Positions 9,136 through 18,427 of a stretch of 64,000 nt of DNA are shown piece by piece; the first letter of the stretch is position 1, and each line of letters begins with the position of its first letter. The notes below the pieces were generated by a model that was not told the origin of the DNA, ran no database searches, and saw nothing but the letters and a program-made list of their open reading frames with translations. A program made the position numbers and the translations under genes. Source of the DNA: Hymenobacter radiodurans (GTDB lineage Bacteria; Bacteroidota; Bacteroidia; Cytophagales; Hymenobacteraceae); NCBI RefSeq assembly GCF_004355185.1, contig NZ_CP037922.1:372001-436000 (forward strand), read 5' to 3'.

Positions 9136-9174
9136 AAAAGCGGCCGCAGCTCCTTAGAGCTGCGGCCGCTTTTA
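9136..9174. terminator. Terminator of the cold-shock gene
   Basis: Arms AAAAGCGGCCGCAGCT and AGCTGCGGCCGCTTTT, a very GC-rich perfect stem downstream of the minus-strand cold-shock gene. Confidence 0.85.
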
Positions 9175-9216
9175 TGCCGAAGGTTAGTACGCTGGCGTAG
9201 ATCGTTTTATCAAAAG

Positions 9217-9675
9217 CTAAGCCTCGGCCAATTTAACAGAAACGGCGGTTGGTCCTTTCTGGCCCATGGCCACTTCAAAGGTCACCTTGTCGTTTTCTTT
9301 GATCTGGTTGATCAACCCGTTGGCGTGCACAAAAATGCTTTCCTGGGTCTGCTGATCCTTGATAAAGCCGTAGCCTTTCGAGTCATTGAAGAAAGACACA
9401 ATACCCTTCCGAATAACGTCGGGCTGCTCCATGTCTTCCTGCTTCATGGTCGTAATCTGGATGTCCTCCTGATTAATAACCTTTTTCTTTTTTGGATCCG
9501 GAGGAGAATCAACGATGTTGCCGTTTTCGTCAACGTAAGCAAGCATATCCTCTAGGCTCTGGCCTTTCACCGCGTTTGCTTGGCGCTCCTCCTTTTTCTC
9601 GGCCTTATCGGTACGCTTCTTTAATCGTTTTTTCTCATTCTCTTTTTTACCAAACGTTGCTTGTGATCTAGCCAT
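9217..9675 (-). CDS. Cold-shock domain protein with long basic N-terminal tail
   Basis: The last 65 residues form a complete cold-shock domain: IRKGIVSFFNDSKGYGFIKDQQTQESIFVHANGL contains both RNP motifs (KGYGFI and IFVHAN). It is preceded by about 85 residues rich in Lys and Glu (KKENEKKRLKKRTDKAEKKEER), a tail common in Bacteroidetes Csp-like proteins and probably disordered. The protein should bind single-stranded RNA. Single gene with its own terminator; the 190-bp upstream spacer is long enough for a leader, as in many csp genes, but I see no clear structured element in it. Confidence 0.92.
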   Translation of the reverse strand: MARSQATFGKKENEKKRLKKRTDKAEKKEERQANAVKGQSLEDMLAYVDENGNIVDSPPDPKKKKVINQEDIQITTMKQEDMEQPDVIRKGIVSFFNDSKGYGFIKDQQTQESIFVHANGLINQIKENDKVTFEVAMGQKGPTAVSVKLAEA

Positions 9676-9865
9676 TTTTATTTTTTGATTTTAAGTAATA
9701 CACACTGTAATGCGAGGCAGAGCTGGAAGCTCAAAGCAGGGCATCATCTTAAGACAGATGGCGAAAAACTAAAGTTCAGCACAAAGCATAAACGTCTTAG
9801 TACAAAGCTGAACCGCGGGAGCACCTGCCTGAGGAAAGGATAAACGGGGCAGGGAATCATCAAAG

Positions 9866-10462
9866 TTACAGCAATTCAACTTCTTCCTGTTGTTGCGGCA
9901 AGTAAAAGCTATCAAGTTCTATTACGGCACCGGGGGGCAAATCGTGCAAATAGATAGCGCCGATCCGCACCCGGAACAGGCGCAAGGTCGGAAAACCGAC
10001 TGCTGCTGTCATTTTGCGCACCTGCCGGTTCTTGCCTTCGGTGAGCGTGATGGATACCCAACTGGTGGGGCCGTGGCGGTCGTCGCGGATTTTGCGGGTG
10101 CGGGGGGCAAATTCCGGCGCCGTTTCTAATTTAAATGCGGTGCAGGGCGTGGTCTGGTATTTTACGTCGCGAATACCAATTTCGACGCCTTGCTGTAATT
10201 GCGCAATGGCCTCGTCCGTAATTATTCCGTCGACCTGGGCGTAATATTCTTTCTCTATTTTTTTGCTGCGCACCAATTCGCTCATTTTTCCGTCGGTGGT
10301 AAGCAATAATAGCCCTTCGCTTTCTTCATCCAAGCGCCCAATGGCCATCGTTCCTTCCGGAAAATCGTGTAAGTCGCCGAGCAATTTCTTCTTTTTTAAT
10401 TCACAGACGAACTGACTTAAATAGCCATACGGCTTGTGAATTATAAAATGCTGATGCGACAT
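9866..10462 (-). CDS. RluE/RsuA-family pseudouridine synthase
   Basis: The sequence GRLDEESEGLLLLTTDG (residues about 42-58) holds the catalytic Asp of the RsuA/RluB/RluE group. KIEKEYYAQVDG and EGKNRQVRKMTAAVGFPTLRLFRVRIG are the other conserved motifs. Length 198 without an S4 domain points to RluE, which modifies U2457 of 23S rRNA in E. coli; the precise target here is inference. It ends 190 bp before the cold-shock gene on the same strand. Two GGGGGGCAAAT motif copies fall within the gene (9932 and 10102, plus-strand coordinates). Confidence 0.88.
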   Translation of the reverse strand: MSHQHFIIHKPYGYLSQFVCELKKKKLLGDLHDFPEGTMAIGRLDEESEGLLLLTTDGKMSELVRSKKIEKEYYAQVDGIITDEAIAQLQQGVEIGIRDVKYQTTPCTAFKLETAPEFAPRTRKIRDDRHGPTSWVSITLTEGKNRQVRKMTAAVGFPTLRLFRVRIGAIYLHDLPPGAVIELDSFYLPQQQEEVELL

Positions 10463-10750
10463 GTACGGGACGAATTAAATTAACTGGATGCGTAAGCGCC
10501 GGATACTATAATTGTTTTGGCGGAAAATAGATGAATATGCAAATATGCGGTATCTTATTGTTAATCAATAATTAACCAGATAGCAAGCTCAGCGACTTCT
10601 ACCGTAGCGTACGTGCTAATCGCTCCAATAAACAGCCATAAGTGGCGCCGCTTCGGCTCGCTCGGCCCAACCTCGGCCCAACAGTCATCGTACAGCGGCC
10701 GATGGCAATGTATTAGCTAATGCCTATTTTTCATTTTCTGTTCCCCGACC

Positions 10751-11413
10751 ATGAAATCCGCTCTGTTTCTTCTCGCTGGTGCCGCCGCTCTGTCGCTGGC
10801 CGCCTGCAATACCGACAAAAAAGCCGCCGTGGATGCGGCCACAACACCTTCAGCCGATACGGCCGTGGTAGCCGATAACGACGTAGTGATGCTCTACCGT
10901 GAGCAAGGCAACCGCGTGGCCAACCGCGTCACCACCGACTTAGGCATCACCGATACCGCCCAAGTGCGCGAGGTGCGCCGCGTATACGACACCCGCGCCA
11001 CCCGACTGGGCGAAGTAGATACCCGCTACGCCGCCGATACCAGCGGCCGTACCACGGCCCTACGCGAGATTGACCGCGAAACCGACTCCAAAATCAAGGA
11101 TATTGTGAAGGACGATGACCGCTACATGACCTACGAGGAAAAGCGCGCCACTTATTACACTGGCGAAGAATACGCCGCCGAAGCGGAAGACGATAAGTCG
11201 ACCACCACTACGGCCGCCGCTCCGGCGCCAGCTCGCCGCCAGGGCCCGACCATCGTGAAGGTGGAAAAGAAGAAAAACGGTGAATCCAAAACCGTGTACT
11301 CCGATGGTCGCACCGTGAAAGTAGACAAGGACGGCGACCGCAAAACCGAATACCCGAACGGCACCAAAGTAAAGCGCGACGCCGATGACGGTGAGCGCAA
11401 AGTGAAAGACTAG
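10751..11413 (+). CDS. Predicted lipoprotein with charged C-terminal repeats
   Basis: The N-terminus MKSALFLLAGAAALSLAAC is a clear lipoprotein signal (Cys19). Residues 45-140 are helical and charged. After a threonine/alanine/proline linker (STTTTAAAPAPARRQ), the tail has short repeats of the type SDGRTVKVDKDGDRKTEYPNGTKVKRD, a GxxxK(T/V) beta pattern reminiscent of MORN/YD-like repeats. No enzymatic motif is visible. It is likely periplasmic or outer-membrane-attached. Single gene followed by a terminator. Confidence 0.8.
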   Translation: MKSALFLLAGAAALSLAACNTDKKAAVDAATTPSADTAVVADNDVVMLYREQGNRVANRVTTDLGITDTAQVREVRRVYDTRATRLGEVDTRYAADTSGRTTALREIDRETDSKIKDIVKDDDRYMTYEEKRATYYTGEEYAAEAEDDKSTTTTAAAPAPARRQGPTIVKVEKKKNGESKTVYSDGRTVKVDKDGDRKTEYPNGTKVKRDADDGERKVKD

Positions 11414-11436
11414 TTTTAGCCAAACGCATATCCAGC

Positions 11437-11470
11437 AAAAAGCCCGCACCGTGACTGATGCGGGCTTTTT
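11437..11470. terminator. Bidirectional terminator
   Basis: Arms AAAAAGCCCGCA and TGCGGGCTTTTT between the convergent lipoprotein and DUF922-like genes. Confidence 0.85.
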
Positions 11471-11480
11471 GCTGCCTAGC

Positions 11481-12604
11481 CTACTGCACTACACCTAGTG
11501 CTTGTAACTCTTTAGTAATGCGTTCGTTCCAGCGCGTCTGAGCGGCGGCGTTGGTGCCGTTGCCCGTTTCGCCATCGTACTGTTCCTGCAGGCGGTTCAT
11601 TTCCTGATAAGATTTCAGGTACTGATGCTGCAGGTGGCCGGCGTAGTAATCGACGGATAGTGTGTCTTGCCGAATCCGTTGCTTAAAGCGCTCCACTACC
11701 AGCTTCACCACATCGAAGTGGCGCTGCTCGTGGTTGAGGGTGTAGGGCGTGCGGGCGTGGTCGGCAACCCAGGAGGAGCTGCGCACCACGAAGGTTTTCA
11801 TCGTAATGCGGAGCTGCATTTTGCCCCCCACCACCTTCGTGGAGCCTTGGTAGGCGAAGTTGGGAAACACCACGGCCGCCGTATTCCCCCCGAGCGGCGA
11901 GGGCCTGTGAAATCCGAAAAATCGAGGGGGCGCTTGGGGTCATAGAAAAGCGTATCCGTGTCCTGATTCTCCGTGTAATCGGTGAAGAAAACCTGCACGC
12001 CGGTAGCCAATTTGGCGTTGTGGGGGGCATTTTGCTTTACCCACGTGTGCAGGTACCGCATGGCTTCGGTCAGCGCTTGGCGCAGAGTGGGCTCTACGAC
12101 GCCAAGTTGGCCGGCGGGGCGCCCGTAGCGGGCCGCGCCCTGATACTCGGTTAGCGCTATGGTTTGGCCATCGCGCTGCCAGTCGAAGGCCATTTTTATC
12201 GTAATGCGGCCGTCCACGCGGCCGGGCGCTTTCGGGTCAGCTGTTTCCGTGACTTTGCACTCGCGCAAACGGATGGTAAGAGGGCGTAGCTGCTTATTGG
12301 CCGGAAGGGTTTGTTGAATAAACTTTTGCATAGCGCTGGCTCCTCCGCCCTGCAAATCAACCGTTTGTGCTTTGGGAGCTAGTGTGGCAGCGGTAGCCGG
12401 CGGGATTAACAAGGCTACGGCGCGGCGGTCGGGGCGCTCATCTACCACCTGGGCTATGTAGAACTCCTGGGGGGCAAATGTTTGGGTAGGCGCCAGCAAC
12501 CGGATGGGCGGCACTGTGCCCGCCGACTGCGCCGCCAGCAAGAGCACCACGGAAAGAAGGGCTGCTACCCAACGCATTGCCGGGCGCACAAATGTCAGCA
12601 GCAT
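11481..12604 (-). CDS. DUF922-like secreted Zn-protease, split by a -1 frameshift
   Basis: Two minus-strand frames form one gene. The upstream part starts at ATG 12604 (MLLTFVRPAMRWVAALL, signal peptide) and runs to RPLDFSDFTGPRRSGG; an ATG at 12577 is an alternative start. The downstream part continues NTAAVVFPNFAYQGSTK, VVRSSSWV and TLNHEQRHFDVVKLVVERF, where HEQRH is the HExxH zinc motif, and ends in a helical tail. One extra base in the C6 run at 11886-11891 joins them in frame. The predicted product (about 374 residues) is a paralogue of the lipoprotein at 4493-5344. The role is unknown; the fold and motif suggest an envelope peptidase. Confidence 0.78.
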
Positions 12605-12778
12605 AGAGGAGTAAATGGGTGAAGCCAGAAGCCAGTAGTTAAGGCTTCTACATTGGAAACTTGGCAAAACGTTCCCGCCCAGCAACCGACAAAAAGCCCC
12701 CCAGCTTTCTGCCACCTGAACAATAACCCTTCGTAGCAGGCCGCGTTGTTAGTTTTTTATCCTAATCAACCATATGCT

Positions 12779-13642
12779 ATGGAAACTAAACCCACGACAT
12801 TACCTCCTCAAAAGCAGAATCAGCAGCCCGGCAAGGAGCAGGAAATGACGCCTCAGCCCGAATACATTCGACCCAACTATAAAGGCAGCGAAAAGCTGCA
12901 AGGGAAAGCAGCCCTCATCACGGGTGGCGACTCCGGTATCGGCCGCTCCGTGGCGGTGCATTTCGCCCGCGAGGGCGCCGATGTAGCTATTACCTACCTG
13001 CCTGCCGAGGAAGAAGATGCTTATAAAACGCGCCAGTTGGTAGAGGAAGCTGGCCAGCGCTGCCTCACCCTGCCCGGCGACCTGCGCGACCGGCAGTACT
13101 GCGAACAAATTGTGCAACGCACCATCGATGAGCTGGGCGGCCTGAATATCTTGGTAAACAACGCGGCTGAGCAGTTTCCCAGCCAGGATATGAAGGAAGT
13201 ATCGGATGAACAGTGGGAAGACACGTTCCAGGTTAATTTCTTCTCCTTCGTGCGCGTAACGCGGGCCGCCTTGAAGCACCTCAAAGAAGGCGATTCCATC
13301 ATCTGCACCTCGTCGATCAACGCGTATCGCGGCAATCAGCAGCTTATTGATTATTCGTCCACGAGGGGCGCTATTACGGTCTTTGTCAGGTCGTTGGCTC
13401 AGCAATTGGCGGACAAGAAAATCCGTGTTAACTCCGTAGCTCCCGGCCCCATCTGGACGCCGCTTATTCCCGCCAGCTTCCCCCCGGATAAGGTAGCCTC
13501 CTTCGGTAAAGACACCACGATGAAGCGCCCCGGCCAGCCCTCCGAAGTAGGCCCCGCTTACGTATTCTTAGCCTCCGACGACTCCACGTATTTCACGGGC
13601 CAAACCTTGCACCCCAACGGCGGCGAAACAGTGAATACGTAA
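12779..13642 (+). CDS. SDR-family oxidoreductase with Arg in place of the catalytic Lys
   Basis: This is a long-tailed SDR of the YhdF/YghA type: about 40 residues of polar tail (TKPTTLPPQKQNQQPGKEQ), then GKAALITGGDSGIGRSVAV (cofactor motif TGxxxGIG, 48-55), NILVNNAAEQ, CTSSINAY (catalytic Ser about 179) and DYSSTRGAITVF. The YxxxK motif reads Y192-SST-R196, codon AGG where AAG would give Lys. The C-terminus (PNGGETVNT) matches the family. These proteins are usually general-stress oxidoreductases. The ATG at 12779 gives METKP, the normal family start; the upstream frame is not conserved-looking. Confidence 0.9.
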   Translation: METKPTTLPPQKQNQQPGKEQEMTPQPEYIRPNYKGSEKLQGKAALITGGDSGIGRSVAVHFAREGADVAITYLPAEEEDAYKTRQLVEEAGQRCLTLPGDLRDRQYCEQIVQRTIDELGGLNILVNNAAEQFPSQDMKEVSDEQWEDTFQVNFFSFVRVTRAALKHLKEGDSIICTSSINAYRGNQQLIDYSSTRGAITVFVRSLAQQLADKKIRVNSVAPGPIWTPLIPASFPPDKVASFGKDTTMKRPGQPSEVGPAYVFLASDDSTYFTGQTLHPNGGETVNT

Positions 13643-13681
13643 GCTAATTAAGCTTTAAGAGACAGTTAGCTATACCAAAAG

Positions 13682-13779
13682 GCCGTCATGCAGAGCACAG
13701 CGAAGCATCTCGCTCGCTTCGTTAAAACTACCACTGCAACGACCGCGAGCAAGATGCTTCGCGCTGCGCTGCATGACCG
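13682..13779. repeat. Intergenic palindromic repeat (GTCATGC family)
   Basis: Outer arms CCGTCATGCAG and its near complement enclose inner complementary blocks (CGAAGCATCTCGCTCGC and GCGAGCAAGATGCTTCG). It sits between the SDR gene and a terminator. See the family entry in findings. Confidence 0.75.
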
Positions 13780-13801
13780 TCAAATTAGGTGCAACAATGG
13801 T

Positions 13802-13836
13802 AAAAAGCCCCCAGGAAATTTCTGGGGGGCTTTTTC
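13802..13836. terminator. Terminator built on the GGGGGGC motif
   Basis: AAAAAGCCCCCAG and CTGGGGGGCTTTTT arms around a short AT loop (GAAATTT), after the SDR gene and the palindromic repeat. Confidence 0.88.
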
Positions 13837-13934
13837 GTGAATAACTATAGCCTGACTAGCATCTCCTGCCTACCTAGCTTGAGCGACAAATTTCCGTACC
13901 TTAGAAGACGCACTTCATCGCCTCATTCTCTCGC

Positions 13935-15389
13935 ATGGAAACTCTTGATACTCCGATTGCTGCTGCCTCCGCACCCTTCGACCCTGCGCTGCTGCCGGAG
14001 CTGTTTGGGCGGCTCAAAACCCGCAGCGAAGTACTGCGTCGGGAAGGAGCCAGCGAGCGGATTGCGCGCTTGCGCCGGCTGAGCCAGTGGATAGAAAACA
14101 ACCGCACGCGCATTCAGCAAGCCATGTACGCCGACTTCCGCAAGCCCGCGGAGGAAGTGGACATGTCAGAAATCTACGTGTCGCAGGTGGAGCTGAAGCA
14201 CACTATACAGCACGTGGCCAAGTGGATGCGCACCCGCCGCGTGGGCACGCCCCTGGCCATGATGGGCACAAAAGGCTGGGTGCAGCCTGAGCCCAAAGGG
14301 GTGGTGCTCATCATTGCCCCCTGGAATTACCCCTTCTACCTAGCCGTCGACCCCCTGACCTCAGCCCTAGCCGCCGGCAATTGCTGTATCCTGAAGCCTT
14401 CCGAAATGACGCCCGCCACCAGTGCCCTCATCCGGCAGATGGTAGAAGAAGTATTCGACCCCAGCGAAGTAGTTGTGTGCGAAGGTGACAAAGACGTGTC
14501 GACGGCTTTACTGAAGCTGCCGTTCGATCATATTTTCTTCACGGGTAGTCCGCAGGTAGGCAAAGTAGTCATGCGGGCCGCCGCCGAGCACCTTACCTCG
14601 GTCACGCTGGAGCTGGGGGGCAAATCGCCGGTGCTGGTAGACGAAACCGCCCACCTTCGCGATGCCGCCGAGAAAATCGTGTGGGGCAAATTCCTCAACG
14701 CCGGCCAAACCTGCGTCGCCCCCGATTACCTGCTGGTGCACGAGAAAGTTCGCGACAAGCTAATCGACGAAATCAGGGCTGCCACCCGCCGCCTTCACGA
14801 CCCCACCGGCGAAGGCGTGCAACAGTCCAATACCTTCGCCCGCATTGTAAATAAGCATCATTTTCAGCGCGTTAGTAAGCTGTTGGAGGAGGGCCAGCGC
14901 CTGGGGGGCGTTTTGGAGATGGGCGGGATTGTCGATTCGTCGGAGAATTTCATTGAGCCCACGCTGCTGGCCGAAGTGCCACCGGAAGCGGGACTTTGGA
15001 AAGAAGAAATTTTCGGTCCTGTACTGCCCCTGCGTACTTATAGCACCCTCATGGAAGCCGTGGACTTTATCAACGACCGGCCCCGTCCGTTGGCGCTTTA
15101 CCTATTCAGCCGCAGCGCCGAAAACCGCCGCTACGTGCTCAAGCGCGCTCCCGCCGGTGGCGTTGCCCTCAACGATACTATCATCCACCTTATGCACCCC
15201 GAATTGCCCTTCGGCGGACTCGGCAATAGCGGCATGGGTCGCGCCCACGGCCGCTACGGCTTCGACTCGTTCTCCAATCTGAAATCAGTGTTGAAGCAGC
15301 GTATCGGGCAAACCTCGATCAAATTGCTGTACCCGCCCTATACGCCCAAGGTGAAGCAGATGATGGAGATGGTAATGAAGTGGTTTTAG
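13935..15389 (+). CDS. Aldehyde dehydrogenase, class 3 / fatty-aldehyde type
   Basis: The 484-residue protein has all ALDH landmarks: IIAPWNYPFYL (Asn131), LKPSEMTPATS, FFTGSPQVGK, LELGGKSP (Glu226), NAGQTCVAPDY (Cys260) and EIFGPVLPL. The QTCVAPDY sequence and C-terminal FGGLGNSGMGRAHGRYGFDSFSN place it in the class 3/fatty-aldehyde group. It oxidises aldehydes to acids with NAD(P)+. The GMC oxidoreductase 360 bp downstream (alcohol to aldehyde) suggests a two-step oxidation of long-chain alcohols, though the large spacer with a hairpin makes co-transcription unsure. Confidence 0.93.
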   Translation: METLDTPIAAASAPFDPALLPELFGRLKTRSEVLRREGASERIARLRRLSQWIENNRTRIQQAMYADFRKPAEEVDMSEIYVSQVELKHTIQHVAKWMRTRRVGTPLAMMGTKGWVQPEPKGVVLIIAPWNYPFYLAVDPLTSALAAGNCCILKPSEMTPATSALIRQMVEEVFDPSEVVVCEGDKDVSTALLKLPFDHIFFTGSPQVGKVVMRAAAEHLTSVTLELGGKSPVLVDETAHLRDAAEKIVWGKFLNAGQTCVAPDYLLVHEKVRDKLIDEIRAATRRLHDPTGEGVQQSNTFARIVNKHHFQRVSKLLEEGQRLGGVLEMGGIVDSSENFIEPTLLAEVPPEAGLWKEEIFGPVLPLRTYSTLMEAVDFINDRPRPLALYLFSRSAENRRYVLKRAPAGGVALNDTIIHLMHPELPFGGLGNSGMGRAHGRYGFDSFSNLKSVLKQRIGQTSIKLLYPPYTPKVKQMMEMVMKWF

Positions 15390-15450
15390 CGAGTCTAGGT
15401 TTCCAAAAGAAACGCAATAGCCTGGGCCTTAAACAGTAACCATCTGTCGC

Positions 15451-15536
15451 CCTGATGCAGGAAGGACCTTTTCACGCCCGCACGAGTCGTTGTTACGATG
15501 GTCGTTCAGGCGTGAGAAGGTCCTTTCTGCGTCAGG
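15451..15536. repeat. Long imperfect hairpin in the ALDH-GMC spacer
   Basis: Two 28-nt arms (15451-15478 and 15509-15536) are complementary with about three mismatches around a 30-nt loop. The arms begin CCTGATGCAGGAAGGACC. It is different in sequence from the GTCATGC repeats. The rest of the 360-bp spacer (15390-15749) holds nothing else I can name. Confidence 0.75.
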
Positions 15537-15749
15537 ATGGCAAGTTGAGTAATAGTAGAAGTCGAAAGATGAAGTAGAGAATGATGAGGTTTCAACACAT
15601 GCGTTTCGGCATTTTAAAGCCGGCATAAACCCTATTGCTGAATGGTTTTTTGTGCTTCAAACTACGCGGCATGCCGAGTATATCAGAAAAAATGCCGATA
15701 TTTTCAGACCCGCATTCAGCGAGATTAACCGTTTGCTTCTGAATTGATT

Positions 15750-17795
15750 ATGAATCCCACTCCTGCCCACCGCGCTCTTCTTAATGCCCTCGCCGATACA
15801 TTCATCCCAAGCATTGAAGGCAAAACTGAGAAGGCAGAGTTCTGGGCCCAGCGTGGTTCCCAGGGCATAGATGTCGACAAAGCTTTTGCTGCTATTTCGG
15901 CTCAACCGGAAGGCGCTCAGCAGGAGTTTAAGCAACTGTTGAAGCTGCTGGAAAACCCAGCTTTAGGACTCACTTGGTTTGGGCCGCTCAAACCCTTTGT
16001 GCGTCTGGATGCGGCCCAGCGCCAGCAGATGCTGCAAAGCTGGGCGGGAAGTAATGTACCACAGCTGCGCAAAGGCTTTCATGCGCTGCGCAAGCTGCTC
16101 ACATTCCTTTTTTACGGTTCGTCATCGGCGGAAAAAGGCAATGCCACTTGGGCGGCGCTGGGCTACCCCGGCCCACTCCCCGATGCCGTGGTAGACTCCT
16201 CGAAACCTCTCAAAACCCTGCGCCCCACCACCGACGTCACCTACGACTGCGACGTGCTGGTGATAGGCAGTGGAGCCGGCGGCGGGGTGGTGGCGGCGGA
16301 GCTGGCTGCGGCTGGCCACGACGTGTTGGTACTCGAAAAAGGCCCCTACTGCCACGGCTGCGACTTTACCCAGCGCGAAGTAGACATGATGGGCCAACTC
16401 TACGATGCTCGCGGCGCACTCAGCACTCAGGATGGCGGCGTAGCACTGTTGGCTGGTAGCTGCCTGGGCGGCGGCACTACCGTCAACTGGGCCGGTTCGT
16501 TTCGCACCCCCGATTATGTGCTGGAAGAATGGGCCAAGGAGCACCAGGCACCTCACTTTACGTCTGCTGAATTCAAAAACAGCCTCGACGCTGTGAGCCG
16601 CGCCCTGAGTGTAAACACTGACTACACTCGGCACAATGGTCAGAACCATGCTTTACTGGACGGCTCGGCCAAATTGGGGCAGAGCACAAAGCTGATTCCA
16701 AGGAATGAAAAAGGCCTGACCGATTCAGAGGAGCACTTTCAAGGCCTTGGCTATACCACTCTCGGGGACCGTTACGGCATCAAGCAAGGCACTTTAAACA
16801 CCTACTTACCCCGAGCTTTCGCCCATGGTGCCCGCTTACTAGCTGATACCCGCGTGGAGCGCGTGACGGTGCAAGCTGGCCAGGCTACTGGCGCCGAAGC
16901 TGTGCATACCACCTCCGACGGCCAGCAAGTACGCGTGACAGTGCGGGCGCGGCGCGTGGTGGTAGCAGGCGGCGCCATCCAGACGCCGGCGCTGCTTTTG
17001 CGCAGCGGTTTGCGGCACCCGCACCTTGGTCAGCATCTGCATCTGCACCCCACGGTGGCTGTTTCAGGTCTGTATCCACAGCTGATGAACCCGTGGCATG
17101 GGCCGAGCATGTCAGTAGTAAACGACTGCTTTACCCGCCTCGATGGCACCAACTTCGGAGTGAAGCTGGAAACGCCCCCCGCCCACGCGGGCCTGATGGC
17201 GATGGTGCTACCTTGGCAATCGGGTGAGCAGCATAAGCAGCTAATGCTCAACGCCGCTCATCTCGGCAACTTCATCGTGCTGACCCGCGACCGGGATGGC
17301 GGCCGCGTGACAATTGATCAGCACGGGGCTCCGCTGGTCGACTACGTACTTAGCGCTTTCGACCGCAACACGATGCTGCGAGGCGTGCGTGCCGCCGCTG
17401 AAATTCACGTAGCGGCCGGGGCGCATACCGTGTATTTGCCTCACGGAACTTTGCCTACGCTCCATGCGCAGAATGGCGTGGTTCAAAACCCCGAAGTGCT
17501 GGAAAAACTGCCGCACTTAGGCTGGAAACCGAATCAATTTAGCCTGTACAGTGCCCACCAGATGAGTACCTGCCGTATGGGCGGCGTGCGCGCAACGCAT
17601 CCGTTGTCACCCAGCGGCGAAACGTACGAGGTCAGTAACCTGTACGTGGCCGATGGCTCGGCATTTCCCGCCTGTAGCGGCGTCAATCCAATGCTGACTA
17701 TTATGGCGCTGGCTCACTACACGGCCCAGGAAATTAAGGCTGGTTTGGTAGCTAATGGTGCCAAAACGAGGCAGCAGCTGGCCGTTAGTGAGTAG
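15750..17795 (+). CDS. GMC-family oxidoreductase (long-chain alcohol oxidase-like)
   Basis: The first 140 residues (HRALLNALADTFIPS...) resemble the gluconate-dehydrogenase subunit 3-like or membrane-associated domain found before GMC domains. The flavin domain follows: CDVLVIGSGAGGGVVAAELAAAGHDVLVLEKG is the FAD motif, GSCLGGGTTVNWAG the GMC signature and the C-terminus SAHQMSTCRMGG...VADGSAFPACSGVNPMLTIMALA the second GMC signature. At about 681 residues it matches plant/bacterial fatty-alcohol oxidases. The ATG at 15750 is preferred over a TTG six bases upstream. With the upstream aldehyde dehydrogenase it may oxidise lipophilic alcohols. Confidence 0.88.
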   Translation: MNPTPAHRALLNALADTFIPSIEGKTEKAEFWAQRGSQGIDVDKAFAAISAQPEGAQQEFKQLLKLLENPALGLTWFGPLKPFVRLDAAQRQQMLQSWAGSNVPQLRKGFHALRKLLTFLFYGSSSAEKGNATWAALGYPGPLPDAVVDSSKPLKTLRPTTDVTYDCDVLVIGSGAGGGVVAAELAAAGHDVLVLEKGPYCHGCDFTQREVDMMGQLYDARGALSTQDGGVALLAGSCLGGGTTVNWAGSFRTPDYVLEEWAKEHQAPHFTSAEFKNSLDAVSRALSVNTDYTRHNGQNHALLDGSAKLGQSTKLIPRNEKGLTDSEEHFQGLGYTTLGDRYGIKQGTLNTYLPRAFAHGARLLADTRVERVTVQAGQATGAEAVHTTSDGQQVRVTVRARRVVVAGGAIQTPALLLRSGLRHPHLGQHLHLHPTVAVSGLYPQLMNPWHGPSMSVVNDCFTRLDGTNFGVKLETPPAHAGLMAMVLPWQSGEQHKQLMLNAAHLGNFIVLTRDRDGGRVTIDQHGAPLVDYVLSAFDRNTMLRGVRAAAEIHVAAGAHTVYLPHGTLPTLHAQNGVVQNPEVLEKLPHLGWKPNQFSLYSAHQMSTCRMGGVRATHPLSPSGETYEVSNLYVADGSAFPACSGVNPMLTIMALAHYTAQEIKAGLVANGAKTRQQLAVSE

Positions 17796-17897
17796 ATTCT
17801 GGTAAGTAGCGCAGGGGCAAATACCCGTAGTAGGAGGGAGGAGATGGCCATTTGCCGGATTTTCGCGTATGCAGGGCACACTCCTACCTTTTGTCCC

Positions 17898-18335
17898 ATG
17901 CGTTCCGCTCCCTTTTTACTTGCTCTGGCCCTGCTGATGGCCACTACGTTTAGCTGTGCCCGTCGCAAAAAGGCGAACATTCCTAACGCCCCCACGACGA
18001 CCACCGCTGCCCCAACTCCTGCTCCGGCCGCGCCCGTTGAGCGCCGTGCTGCCCGCGACCTGACCGACGTAATGACCGATGAGCTAAAACTGCTCCCCGA
18101 TCAGCAAGTAAAAGTACGCGCCATCCTGACTTCCACGGTAGAGCAGGTGAATGACGCCCAGAAAAAGCACGGTGCCGACCGCACAGCCCTGATGACTGAC
18201 CTGAAAGCCATTAATGCTCGCTCCGAAGGCCAACTCAAACAAGTACTCACGCCGACTCAATATCAACAGTACCAAACCAAAAAGCGGGCAATGCAAGCCG
18301 AAATGCAGTCTCGCAAGTCGGGCGGTGGACGCTAG
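17898..18335 (+). CDS. Small lipoprotein, Spy/CpxP-like helical type
   Basis: From the ATG at 17898 (MRSAPFLLALALLMATTFSC) the protein has a lipoprotein signal, a Pro/Ala/Thr linker (PTTTTAAPTPAPAAP), and then a helical part with DELKLLPDQQVKVRAILTSTVEQ and QLKQVLTPTQYQQYQTKKRAMQ. The LxxxQ..KV..IL...LTPxQ...Y pattern resembles Spy/CpxP-type periplasmic stress proteins common in Bacteroidetes. The function is inferred from this pattern only. An upstream in-frame start at 17844 would precede the signal peptide and is rejected. Confidence 0.75.
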   Translation: MRSAPFLLALALLMATTFSCARRKKANIPNAPTTTTAAPTPAPAAPVERRAARDLTDVMTDELKLLPDQQVKVRAILTSTVEQVNDAQKKHGADRTALMTDLKAINARSEGQLKQVLTPTQYQQYQTKKRAMQAEMQSRKSGGGR

Positions 18336-18360
18336 ATAAGATGCGCAAAACAAGAAAATG

Positions 18361-18423
18361 AGGTTGTCATGCTGAGCCTGTCGAAGCATTTCTACTGCTT
18401 CGACAGGCTCAGCATGACAACCT
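18361..18423. repeat. Perfect intergenic hairpin (GTCATGC family)
   Basis: Perfect 28-nt arms (18361-18388 and 18396-18423) around a 7-nt loop, beginning AGGTTGTCATGCTGAGCC. It sits directly before a terminator and belongs to the window's GTCATGC repeat family. Confidence 0.85.
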
Positions 18424-18427
18424 ATCT

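Noticed and set aside
12605..12715. Longer N-terminus for the DUF922-like protein
   Set aside because: It precedes the signal peptide and includes an isolated GCCCCCC motif from the spacer.
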